Assembly (NCBI RefSeq): GCF_010015475.1
Contig: NZ_SSNI01000009.1
Location: forward strand, 62,001-126,000
Reading direction: 5' to 3'
DNA: 64,000 nt
Source of the DNA: Pontibacter pamirensis
Lineage (GTDB): Bacteria > Bacteroidota > Bacteroidia > Cytophagales > Hymenobacteraceae
Shown here: positions 40,117 to 48,868 of the stretch, piece by piece
Layout: the number at the start of each line of letters is the position of its first letter
How positions within the stretch are numbered: the first letter of the stretch is position 1
Made by a program: the position numbers and the translations under genes
The notes under the pieces: generated by a model
The model's database searches: none
Seen by the model: only the letters and a program-made list of their open reading frames with translations
Told to the model about the DNA's origin: nothing

Positions 40117-42135
40117 ATGATGGAATGGTTTCAACTCCGACCGCAGTCGATAGCAGCCCTTGCCGAGTTCACACTCTGCCTGACGTTGGCTATGTATCTG
40201 CTGAGCATCAAAGATAAATCGAAGGATGGCTTGTTGATCACAGGGATGTTTGTACTGCACACCTTATACAATGCTGTGTCATTTCTCCGTAATTCCGCTT
40301 TTGGCACAGATGCATATGCGCCTATCGTGTGGGTGCACAGTGTTATACTTGTTATTCTTGGACTCTACAATATGTTTTTTTGCTACACTTACCGGTATAA
40401 TCCCTATCCGGGTGAGATGAGAGTGGCACTCGTAGTAAGTCTTGTGCTGATGTGTGGTGGCATGTACTTTCACCAAGTGGGATACCCTTGGACCTTCCCC
40501 GTGCAGCTTTTAATGGCTCTTTGGTTTGTCATTGTATTTATTAGGAAAGCCACGCTGTCCGCTCAGGCTCAATTGGAAATAGCAGGTGCTACCGGTTCTA
40601 TCCATCAGGCCTCTGCTCCAGGTAAATGGAGCGCAATTTTAGAGGAACTTAAAGAACCCGCTACACGCGACACAAAAGCATACAGGGCGTTTACCCTTTG
40701 GTGCCTGCTACTTGTGGTAGCCTGGATCAATGCCAACCTTGGTATATTTCGCATCACCTCCACTTGGTGGGAACCACTTCATCATGCCATTTATCTGGTG
40801 CTGATTACAGGTATTGTCATCAACTATATGACATATGCCCAGGAGAAGACAACCTTTCTGGCAAAGTTGGTAGGCCTGTTTATGTGCCTCACCCTCGTTA
40901 TATTAGGTATGCTAGGCTTCATGCTGTATGGAATAAACGATCCCGATGGCCCAGTTGATGCCCATACACAAGAGGCACTCAAGTATCTGGCTTACCTGAT
41001 TCCAATTTCAACTGTTTTAATAGTGATTGTATTTCCTCCTTTTTTTCAAAAAAGTTTGCTGCGGCCTCTCAATTATGTGCTGGAAGGTGTGAAGAGGGTG
41101 AATACAGGTGAATTAAAGGTTGAGGTACCAGTAGAGGTGCAGGATGAAATAGGTACGCTGGCGCAGCAATTCAATAAGATGACAGATTCCCTGAGGCGCT
41201 ATGCGGAGCAAATGGAGAGCCTGGTGGCACAGCGCACCGCAGAACTGGAGCGGAAGTCAGTGGAACTGGAGCAACAGAAAATGGAGTTGCAACACACCCT
41301 CGACAATTTAAGGGCCACACAGGCGCAACTCGTGCAGTCAGAAAAAATGGCCTCACTGGGGGAGTTAACGGCGGGTGTTGCGCATGAGATTCAGAACCCC
41401 CTGAATTTTATTAACAATTTCTCAGAAGTCAGTGCAGAACTGGTGGTAGAGTTGCGGGAGGGGCCTGTACAGCTACTGCAGGATGAGCCGAAGAGTGAAG
41501 CAACCAGCCTGCTTTCTGAACTAGCGCAGAACCTTTCCAAGATTTACGCCCATGGTCTGCGCGCTGACTCCATTGTGAAAGGCATGCTGCAGCATGCACG
41601 AAAGAGCCTCGGGCATAAAGAATTTACAGATATTAATGCTTTTGTGGAGGAGTACCTGCGCCTATCATATCACGGGCTACGTGCAAAGGACAAAACTTTC
41701 ACGGCTACTGTCGTTACTGATTTCGATGAGGAGGTGGGCAAGGCAAAGATTATCCCTGAGGACTTGGGAAGGGTGCTGGTGAACCTGCTCAACAACGCCT
41801 ACTACGCAGTGCAAACGAAGCAAAGGCTGGAGGGCAAAATCTATCAGCCGCAAATTGACGTTAGCACGCACCGCCTCCATGATGCTTTCGAGATAAGAGT
41901 AAAGGACAACGGTACAGGTATTTCAGAAGAAGCCGTTAAACGTATTTTTCAGCCTTTCTTTACTACAAAACCAACAGGACAGGGAACAGGCTTGGGATTG
42001 TCCCTGAGTTATGATATCGTGACGAAAGGGCATGGGGGTAAGCTGTACTTTGAGACAGTGGAAGGCCAGTATACAGAATTTATTATTCAGGTGCCGGTGA
42101 TGAAGGTGGATAAAGGAATGCTGGTTACTTCCTGA
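40117..42135 (+). CDS. Multi-span membrane histidine kinase with HAMP (HK2)
   Basis: 672 residues. The N-terminal half (about 1-308) has roughly eight or nine hydrophobic spans with short loops (for example IVWVHSVILVILGLYNMFF and LLVVAWINANLGIF). A HAMP linker (about 310-362, RPLNYVLEGVKRVNTGELKVEV) and a coiled coil follow. The kinase core has His423 in GVAHEIQNPLNFIN, N-box NLLNNAYYAV, KDNGTGI, FFTTKP and GTGLGLSLS. The core is closest, by my reading, to that of HK3 (both end GKLYFET.EGQYTEFI). The membrane domain resembles no sensor I can name; it may sense membrane state or a small lipophilic signal. It is 90 bp after HK1. Confidence 0.85.
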   Translation: MMEWFQLRPQSIAALAEFTLCLTLAMYLLSIKDKSKDGLLITGMFVLHTLYNAVSFLRNSAFGTDAYAPIVWVHSVILVILGLYNMFFCYTYRYNPYPGEMRVALVVSLVLMCGGMYFHQVGYPWTFPVQLLMALWFVIVFIRKATLSAQAQLEIAGATGSIHQASAPGKWSAILEELKEPATRDTKAYRAFTLWCLLLVVAWINANLGIFRITSTWWEPLHHAIYLVLITGIVINYMTYAQEKTTFLAKLVGLFMCLTLVILGMLGFMLYGINDPDGPVDAHTQEALKYLAYLIPISTVLIVIVFPPFFQKSLLRPLNYVLEGVKRVNTGELKVEVPVEVQDEIGTLAQQFNKMTDSLRRYAEQMESLVAQRTAELERKSVELEQQKMELQHTLDNLRATQAQLVQSEKMASLGELTAGVAHEIQNPLNFINNFSEVSAELVVELREGPVQLLQDEPKSEATSLLSELAQNLSKIYAHGLRADSIVKGMLQHARKSLGHKEFTDINAFVEEYLRLSYHGLRAKDKTFTATVVTDFDEEVGKAKIIPEDLGRVLVNLLNNAYYAVQTKQRLEGKIYQPQIDVSTHRLHDAFEIRVKDNGTGISEEAVKRIFQPFFTTKPTGQGTGLGLSLSYDIVTKGHGGKLYFETVEGQYTEFIIQVPVMKVDKGMLVTS

Positions 42136-42202
42136 TAGGCAAGATCATTTATACAGGCTCAAAATACGGTAATAAATCATTTTCACTTAAACGGTAAAAA
42201 AA

Positions 42203-42595
42203 ATGGCTATCAATATCAAAACCCCCGGTATTCACCACATTGCCTTGCGGTGCAAAGACATGAACAGGTCAAAGCAGTTCTACAAAGAGATTTTAGGTTT
42301 TGAGCTAGTACTTGACACGCCGGACCTCTTTGGCATCATGGTAGGCTCTAATTTTATCGGTTTCAGGCCGGCCAAAGTTGCGGATGACGGAGAAACAGTG
42401 TTTAATCCATTTCATATAGGCATGGACCACCTGGCAATGGCCTGTGAAAACGAAGAGGAACTGAGGCGGGTAGCGAAGGCGCTTGCCGATGCAGGCGTAG
42501 AAAACACCGGCGTGAAAAAGGATAGCCTTCTGAATAAAAACTACGTTGCGTTCAAAGATCCGGATCGAATACAATGGGAGCTTTACATGATCTGA
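42203..42595 (+). CDS. VOC/glyoxalase-family protein
   Basis: 130 residues, a single-copy VOC unit with two beta-alpha-beta-beta-beta modules. HHIALRCKDMNRSKQFYKEILGFEL begins module one and GMDHLAMACENEEELRRVAKAL module two. The candidate metal ligands, His near residue 12, the His of GMDHLAM and the Glu of WELYMI, are present. Members include glyoxalase I, dioxygenases and resistance proteins, so no substrate can be stated. The gene overlaps the start region of HK3 by 22 bp, and a decayed copy of its 3' end occurs before HK4. Confidence 0.82.
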   Translation: MAINIKTPGIHHIALRCKDMNRSKQFYKEILGFELVLDTPDLFGIMVGSNFIGFRPAKVADDGETVFNPFHIGMDHLAMACENEEELRRVAKALADAGVENTGVKKDSLLNKNYVAFKDPDRIQWELYMI

Positions 42596-44733
42596 CACAC
42601 ATGCAGAAGATGGTGATGTCTTCCATTGCTCAAGCCACAATTAATAAAGTAGACTCCCTGAACAGCAAAGCCTGGAATCTTCGAGTGATCAACTCAAACC
42701 AAGCGCGCCTGTACAGCCAGGAGGCGCTGCAGCTCTCAGAAAGTCTCGACTACTCTAAGGGGAAAGCAGAAAGCCTCAGAACCCTGGGCTTTTGCTATCT
42801 AAGACTTTCAGAGCATGAGAAGGCCCTGCAGCACCTGGGAAAGGCGTTTCAGCTTTTCAAACTGCTGGATGACGTAAAAGGACAGTCTGATGTTTTAGAA
42901 TACAGGGGAATAATAAGCCGTAGCCAGGGAGATTATGCTGTGTCTCTTGAACTCCTCTTTAAGGCGGCTGAGCTAAGGGAAAAGATTAATTACCAGGAAG
43001 GAAAATCCCTTACAAATTATCACCTAGGCATTACGTATAAATATCTAGGGAATTACAGTATAGCATTAGACTACCTGCTGCAATGCCTGAGTATATCCAA
43101 GAAAAACAAGTTCTGGATGGGTGAATCCTATAGTCTCAACAACATCGGGCTTATCTACTTCGAGAACAACGACTTTGCCAACGCGCTGGTTTGCTTTCAG
43201 AAAAGCTTAAGAATAAGAAAAGCCAACGGCGACCAATGGGGAGAAGCAGGTTGCCTGGATAATATAGGGCTTACCTTTTTTAGGCTCGGCAAATGCACAG
43301 AGGCGCTGGAATATTGTTTCAGAAGCTTGGAGATAACAAAATCAACAGGTGATAAGAAAGGGAACGGGAACTCTCTCTTTCACCTGGGAAGCATTTATTT
43401 CCAGCTTAAGAATTTTGACAAAGCTCACGGCTGTTGGGTTGAAAGTCAAAAAATAAGAATGGAAGTGCAGGATAAAAAAGGGCAGGCGGATATTCTGTAC
43501 TGCCTGAGCGAACTTTACTGCAAGAGGGATTTTTCAGGCTACAGCGTTGAGCAGGCTCTATCTTATCTGGAAGAGGGAGTGCAGATTGGAGATGAAATCA
43601 AGGCAAAAGATACACTGGCTAGAATTCATGAAGGTTATTATAAAGCGTTAAAGCTGATAGGCAGGTTTGAGGAGGCGCTACATCATTTTGAGCAGCACAT
43701 CGTTTTCGAAAAAGAAGTGCATAGCGAGGCAATGACGAAGAAGGTTGTAAACCTTGAGATTTCACACAAAATAGAACAATCCAAAAAAGAAACTGAGATA
43801 TACCGGCTCCGCAACGTAGAACTGGCGAACCTGAACCAGAAGATAAAGGAACAGAAAAAGATAACTGAAGAAAAGCGAGATAACCTTAAAGTAGCGCTGA
43901 AAGAGCTTAGAGCAACACAGGCGCAACTTGTTCATTCGGAGAAAATGGCATCGCTGGGGGAACTGACGGCAGGCATCGCACATGAGATACAGAACCCCTT
44001 AAACTTTATCAACAACTTCGCTGAAGTAGGAGCGGAGCTGCTGGAGGAGCTGCGCCAGGGCCCTGTGCTGCAGTTGCAGGGAGAGCAAAGGAACGAAGCA
44101 AACCAGCTGCTCTCAGACCTGGAGCAGAGCCTGTCCAGGATCCACAGCCACGGCCGTCGTGCGGACTCTATCGTGAAAAGCATGCTGCAGCATTCAAGAA
44201 AGAATAGGGGAAAGATGGAGGCCACAGAACTCAATGCTTTTGTAAAGGAGCACCTGCGTCTTTCTTACCACGGACTGCTGGCAAAAGACAGCACCTTTAC
44301 TGCCACGATTATCAGGAATTTTGATGACAAGGTGGGAAAAGTGGAGATAGTGCCGCAGGACCTGGGAAGGGTGCTGGTGAATCTTTTCAACAACGCCTTC
44401 TATGCTTTGCAGGCAAAGCAAAGGGAGCAGGAGCAGACTTACGAGCCCCGGATCACCGTCAGTACGCGCCGCCTTAATGATGCTATTGAAATCCGGGTGA
44501 GGGACAATGGCACGGGCATCCCGAAAAAAGCCGCTGCTCGGATCTTTCAGCCATTTTTTACTACTAAACCAAATGGTCATGGCACTGGCCTGGGTTTATC
44601 TATGAGCTATGATATTGTGACCAAGGGCCACGGTGGCAAGCTTTATTTTGAAACAGCGGAAGGTCAGTATACGGAGTTTATTGTTCAGGTGCCCGTGATG
44701 CATATGAAAGGTAAGGTAGAGGTTCCGGACTGA
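42574..44733 (+). CDS. Soluble TPR-sensor histidine kinase (HK3)
   Basis: 719 residues with no signal peptide or membrane span, so cytoplasmic. About residues 50-385 hold TPR-like repeats (KALQHLGKAFQLFKLLDDVKGQ, YLGNYSIALDYLLQCLSISK, LDNIGLTFFRLGKCTEALEY). A coiled coil (about 390-455) joins them to the kinase core, with His470 in GIAHEIQNPLNFIN, N-box NLFNNAFYAL, RDNGTGI, FFTTKP and GTGLGLSMS. The first ATG (42574) lies inside the VOC gene in another frame; the ATG at 42601 (MQKMVMSS) is an alternative, nine codons later. HK4 is a close paralog over the sensor part. Confidence 0.85.
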   Translation: MGALHDLTHMQKMVMSSIAQATINKVDSLNSKAWNLRVINSNQARLYSQEALQLSESLDYSKGKAESLRTLGFCYLRLSEHEKALQHLGKAFQLFKLLDDVKGQSDVLEYRGIISRSQGDYAVSLELLFKAAELREKINYQEGKSLTNYHLGITYKYLGNYSIALDYLLQCLSISKKNKFWMGESYSLNNIGLIYFENNDFANALVCFQKSLRIRKANGDQWGEAGCLDNIGLTFFRLGKCTEALEYCFRSLEITKSTGDKKGNGNSLFHLGSIYFQLKNFDKAHGCWVESQKIRMEVQDKKGQADILYCLSELYCKRDFSGYSVEQALSYLEEGVQIGDEIKAKDTLARIHEGYYKALKLIGRFEEALHHFEQHIVFEKEVHSEAMTKKVVNLEISHKIEQSKKETEIYRLRNVELANLNQKIKEQKKITEEKRDNLKVALKELRATQAQLVHSEKMASLGELTAGIAHEIQNPLNFINNFAEVGAELLEELRQGPVLQLQGEQRNEANQLLSDLEQSLSRIHSHGRRADSIVKSMLQHSRKNRGKMEATELNAFVKEHLRLSYHGLLAKDSTFTATIIRNFDDKVGKVEIVPQDLGRVLVNLFNNAFYALQAKQREQEQTYEPRITVSTRRLNDAIEIRVRDNGTGIPKKAAARIFQPFFTTKPNGHGTGLGLSMSYDIVTKGHGGKLYFETAEGQYTEFIVQVPVMHMKGKVEVPD

Positions 44734-44860
44734 CAAATAGCATCATCTTATAATTTACCAGGGCTATTTTCATCATTGCCACCTTAAAAAATATATTCCT
44801 GGCTATTACATTTTGAATCCTGATAATATATACCAGATTAATCTGAAGGACAACGTCTAA

Positions 44861-44941
44861 AAAAGAAATGCCCTTTTAAAGGAAAACTATGTTGCGTTCA
44901 AAGAACCAGACCGGATACAATGGGAGCTTTACATGATCTGA
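44861..44941 (+). pseudogene. Decayed 3' end of a VOC gene
   Basis: Read in frame, these 81 bases give KRNALLKENYVAF then KEPDRIQWELYMI and a stop, against KKDSLLNKNYVAF and KDPDRIQWELYMI plus stop at the end of the intact VOC gene (42203-42595). A TAA just upstream (44858-44860) closes the frame, and no VOC body is recognisable before it. The matching bases stay close to those of the intact copy to the stop and beyond, into the shared kinase start. It is the scar of a tandem duplication and no longer a gene. Confidence 0.85.
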
Positions 44942-47058
44942 CGCCTATGCAGAAGATAGTATTGCCTTCGGTTGCTGAAGCCACTAAAAACAAGGTTGAT
45001 GCCTTGAACGGCAAAGCCAGGGAGCTAATGGTGATAGATTCCAACCAGGCGCTCGTGCTTAGTCAGGAAGCGGTGCGCCTTGCGGAGGGGATAGTTTATC
45101 TGCAGGGAGAGGCAGAAGGCCTGCGGATATGGGGCTTTTGCCACATCCGCCGCTCTGAACACGACAAGGCTGTTTATTGCCTGGAAAAAGCATTTCCGCT
45201 TTTCCAGGCAACAGATGATTTAAAAGGCCAGGCGGATATATGGCAGTATAAGGGAATTATAAAACGATGCCAGGGCAATTATGCTTTATCTCTCGAGTGT
45301 TTGTTTAAAGCGCTGGCTACAAGAGAAAAGCTTTCAAACCAGGAAGATATTCCATTAAACTTATACGATCTGGGAATTACGTATAAGTATCTCGGGAGCT
45401 ACAGCAAAGCGCTTGACTATCTGCTGAAGAGCCTGCAGGAAGCTAGAAAAATAAAGGCTACTTTAACCGAGTCCTATGTGATGAACAACATAGGACTTAT
45501 TTACTATGAGAGCAATGACTTTTATAGAGCGCTTTCGTATTACCAGCAGAGTTTAAGCCTTCGTAAATTGAGCGGCGACCAATGGGGGGAGGCAGGATGC
45601 CTGGATAACATAGGTACTGCCTATTACAAACTGGAAGACCATGAAAAGGCACTGACATTCTGCCAGCAAAGCCTGGCGATTGCTGAAAGCATTGGAGATA
45701 AAAAAGGGCAGGGCAATGCACTCTTTCATATCGGCAGCATACATTTTAAGCTTAAAGACTTTGAACAGGCACGCTTAAATTGGGTGAACAGCCAGCAGAT
45801 AAGAGCGGAAATACAAGACAAAAAGGGTCAGGCGGACATTCTCTTTTGCTTCAGCGAGCTCTACTCTGATAAAGAGTTCCTGGAGGCAAACACTGAGAAA
45901 GCTATAGGATACTTAAACGAAGGTGTGCATTTAGGAGAAGATATAAAGGCAAAAGATACGCTTTCGAAAATTCACAAAGGCTATTATCAGGTTCTGAAAC
46001 AGTCAGGAGATTATCAGGAGGCGCTTGTGCATTATGAAAAGCACATAGCGCTGGATAAAGAAATCTACAGCGAGGCGATGAGCAAGAAAGTGATTGACCT
46101 GGAGATCACACACGGCATAGAGAAAGCCATTAAAGAAATGGAGGCGTTTCGGATTCGCAATACTGAGTTAGCCAAACTAAACGAAGAAATCCAAGAGCAG
46201 AAAGAGCGCACAGAGCTACAGCGGGATGTACTAAGGAAAGCGCTGACAGATTTAAAAGCTACCCAGTCGCAACTCGTACAATCAGAGAAAATGGCCTCGC
46301 TGGGCGAGTTGACGGCAGGCATCGCACATGAGATACAGAACCCCCTGAATTTTGTCAACAACTTTTCAGAGGTGAGCGTGGAGCTTTGCGCAGAGATAGG
46401 ACAGGAGATCGAATCAAGCCTGCTGGAGGAGGCGCAAACAACATTGGCAGACCTCGTTCAGAATCTTTATAAAATTCAGGAACACGGGCGTCGGGCCGAA
46501 GCCATTGTAAAAGGAATGCTACAGCATTCTCGCAACAGCACCGGCCAGAAAGAGCTAACAGATTTGAACGCGCTGGCAAATGAGTACATGCGCCTGGCTT
46601 ACCACGGCTTGCGGGCAAAGGATCAAAGTTTTAATACGGCGCTTATTACTCATTTAGATGATAAGCTTCAAAAAATCCGCGTGGTGCCACAGGAAATAGG
46701 ACGGGTGCTGTTGAACCTGTTTAATAATGCTTTCTATGCCGTTCAGCAGAAGCAGAAGCAGGCTGGGCAGGAATACAAGCCGGAGGTGCGGGTGATGACG
46801 CGGCAGCTAAGGGGCAGAGTGGAGGTGCGGGTGTGTGACAATGGCACAGGCATACCGCAGAAGGTTAAGGCTAAATTATTTCAGCCTTTTTTCACTACAA
46901 AGCCTAGTGGGCAGGGTACCGGACTTGGGCTGTCGCTCAGTTACGATATAATAACGAAAGGCCACAGAGGTAAGCTGCAGGTGAAAAGCCAGGAAGGAAA
47001 ATTCACAGAATTCATCATCCGGTTGCCATTTGAAAAACCTGCAGATACCGCTGAATAA
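44920..47058 (+). CDS. Soluble TPR-sensor histidine kinase (HK4)
   Basis: 712 residues, cytoplasmic, with the same layout as HK3: TPR-like repeats (about 50-385), coiled coil, kinase core. The phospho-acceptor is His470 in GIAHEIQNPLNFV, the same residue number as in HK3. N-box NLFNNAFYAV, CDNGTGI (Cys where others have Arg or Lys), FFTTKP and GTGLGLSLS complete the core. In the kinase part it reads more like HK1 (NNFSEVSVELCAE, VVPQEIGRV, RQLRGRVEVRV) than HK3. Its first ATG lies within the VOC remnant; an alternative is 44947. The 3' end is 281 bp before the receiver gene. Confidence 0.85.
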   Translation: MGALHDLTPMQKIVLPSVAEATKNKVDALNGKARELMVIDSNQALVLSQEAVRLAEGIVYLQGEAEGLRIWGFCHIRRSEHDKAVYCLEKAFPLFQATDDLKGQADIWQYKGIIKRCQGNYALSLECLFKALATREKLSNQEDIPLNLYDLGITYKYLGSYSKALDYLLKSLQEARKIKATLTESYVMNNIGLIYYESNDFYRALSYYQQSLSLRKLSGDQWGEAGCLDNIGTAYYKLEDHEKALTFCQQSLAIAESIGDKKGQGNALFHIGSIHFKLKDFEQARLNWVNSQQIRAEIQDKKGQADILFCFSELYSDKEFLEANTEKAIGYLNEGVHLGEDIKAKDTLSKIHKGYYQVLKQSGDYQEALVHYEKHIALDKEIYSEAMSKKVIDLEITHGIEKAIKEMEAFRIRNTELAKLNEEIQEQKERTELQRDVLRKALTDLKATQSQLVQSEKMASLGELTAGIAHEIQNPLNFVNNFSEVSVELCAEIGQEIESSLLEEAQTTLADLVQNLYKIQEHGRRAEAIVKGMLQHSRNSTGQKELTDLNALANEYMRLAYHGLRAKDQSFNTALITHLDDKLQKIRVVPQEIGRVLLNLFNNAFYAVQQKQKQAGQEYKPEVRVMTRQLRGRVEVRVCDNGTGIPQKVKAKLFQPFFTTKPSGQGTGLGLSLSYDIITKGHRGKLQVKSQEGKFTEFIIRLPFEKPADTAE

Positions 47059-47339
47059 GAAACAGTGATGGTTGAGCCTAAATATAATAATGCCTTATCC
47101 GATTTAATTCTTGTCTGGATTGGCACCAAGTTGTGTTAAACTTTTTGCTTATGCAAAGAATTAAAAATACCTGTAGCTGCTTAATTTTCTTTATTTTAAG
47201 ATACTTGGACGAAAATGCCTCACGAGAAGGCCTTCAGCTTTAGTTTATGACCAAATAATTTATTAATTCTGCTGATCCTTCGTATAAAAAAGGAGTATGT
47301 AAGTATTTTTCAATTATATTGTATTATACAAATTGACAG

Positions 47340-47717
47340 ATGAAGATACTTGTAGTTGACGATGAAGCTGATGTGCAGCCACTGTTCGTACAGCGGTTCC
47401 GAAAAGAGATACGCAGTGGAGAGCTTGACTTCTCCTTTGCGCTTTCCGGAGAAGAAGCCGTTACTTATATGGAGCAACATCCCTCAGAGATAGTTCTTAT
47501 ATTATCGGACATCAACATGCCTGGTATGAGCGGTATTGAGTTACTCCGCCAGATTCGGGAGAGATACAATACGCCTCCTCCTGTTATCATGATGATCACT
47601 GCTTATAGTGATAAGGAAAATTACCAGCAGGCAATGCAGTACGGAGCCGATGATTTTTTAACAAAGCCGCTGGACTTCAATGCTCTAAAGGATAAATTTA
47701 AAACACTGGCATTTTGA
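47340..47717 (+). CDS. Single-domain response regulator
   Basis: 125 residues, one CheY-like receiver with no output domain. The acidic pair is Asp7-Asp8, the phospho-acceptor is Asp57 in LILSDINMPGMSG, the switch Thr is Thr87 (MITAYSD) and Lys109 lies in FLTKPLDF. It should pass phosphate onward or act by protein binding. Its stop and the next start share TGATG, so the two are probably translated together. It is the first candidate target for the four upstream kinases, which all lack a receiver. Confidence 0.92.
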   Translation: MKILVVDDEADVQPLFVQRFRKEIRSGELDFSFALSGEEAVTYMEQHPSEIVLILSDINMPGMSGIELLRQIRERYNTPPPVIMMITAYSDKENYQQAMQYGADDFLTKPLDFNALKDKFKTLAF

Positions 47718-48760
47718 TGGCAAAGATACTCGTGGTAGATGATGAGGCTGATCTGGAACTTCTGATCAAACAGAAGTTCAGACGGAAGATACGGGAGAAC
47801 ACCTACAAATTCGTATTTGCCCAGAACGGTGTAGAAGCACTGAAAAGGCTTCAGGAAAATCCTGACTTAGATATTGTGCTCAGTGATATAAACATGCCGG
47901 AGATGGATGGCTTAACGCTGCTCACAAAACTTCCGGAAGTAAACCCCATTATTAAAGCAGTTATCGTCTCAGCTTATGGTGATATGGAGAACATCCGGAC
48001 GGCCATGAACCGGGGTGCCTTCGACTTTGTGTGCAAGCCAGTGAACTTTGAAGACCTGGAGCTCACAATGGAGAAAACCTTCCAGCACGTCAATCAGCTG
48101 CGGGAAACCCTGAAGGCCATTAAAGAAAACAATATCCTCAAAATGTATGTGGACGAGAATGTTCTCAACTTTATGACGCATAAAGAGTTTGAGAACAGCC
48201 TGATGCTGAACGAGACGATAGAAGCCACAGTAATGTTCATCGATATTTGTGGTTTCACGGCTATTACAGAGAGTGTGCCCGCCAATAAGGTAATCAATAT
48301 ACTGAACAATCTCTTTGACCTGATGGTGAAGGGGGTAATTGCTCAGGAAGGCCATGTAGATAAGTTTATGGGGGATGCCATACTCGCTGTTTTCAGGGGC
48401 GAGTATCACCTGGATAGGGCGATAGACGCAGCCATAGCCATCAGGAAAGAATTTCAAGCCGTTGAGGAAATAGTGTCCAATGGCACTGTATACAAACCGC
48501 AGGTTTCTATAGGTTTAAGTTCAGGCGAAATGGTATCGGGTAACATCGGTTCAGCCTCACTTAAACGGCTGGATTATACGGTAATAGGAGATGTGGTAAA
48601 TGTAGCACAACGCCTGCAGGCCTCAGCCCAGCCAGGTCAGATTGTGATTACGTCAAATGTTTATGAAAAGGTAAAGGAATCCTTTATGTGCCGCCAGTTA
48701 GGTGAAGTGAAGCTCAAAAATAAAATTACCCCTGTCATGCTCTATGAAGTGCTGGAGTAA
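47717..48760 (+). CDS. Response regulator-adenylate cyclase (class III)
   Basis: 347 residues. A receiver (about 1-120) has Asp8-Asp9, phospho-acceptor Asp57 in VLSDINMPEMDG, Ser85 and Lys107. A helical linker follows (about 120-168). A class III nucleotide cyclase domain occupies about 169-345: metal Asp176 (MFIDICGFT) and Asp220 (DKFMGDAI), purine-reading Lys216 and Thr288 (DYTVIGD), and transition-state Asn295 and Arg299 (VNVAQRL). Lys with Thr at the purine positions suggests ATP as substrate (class IIIb-like), so the predicted product is cAMP. A TTG codon at 47714 was not used; the ATG overlapping the previous stop was preferred. Confidence 0.92.
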   Translation: MAKILVVDDEADLELLIKQKFRRKIRENTYKFVFAQNGVEALKRLQENPDLDIVLSDINMPEMDGLTLLTKLPEVNPIIKAVIVSAYGDMENIRTAMNRGAFDFVCKPVNFEDLELTMEKTFQHVNQLRETLKAIKENNILKMYVDENVLNFMTHKEFENSLMLNETIEATVMFIDICGFTAITESVPANKVINILNNLFDLMVKGVIAQEGHVDKFMGDAILAVFRGEYHLDRAIDAAIAIRKEFQAVEEIVSNGTVYKPQVSIGLSSGEMVSGNIGSASLKRLDYTVIGDVVNVAQRLQASAQPGQIVITSNVYEKVKESFMCRQLGEVKLKNKITPVMLYEVLE

Positions 48761-48868
48761 GCACGGGTTTGATTTTAAGTCTCAGTGCCAGGTTGCTTTA
48801 TTTTATATAGCTTCTTTCGCGTTTAGCATCAGAACACATCGAAGCTCTGTATTTTCTTTTATCCAGTG

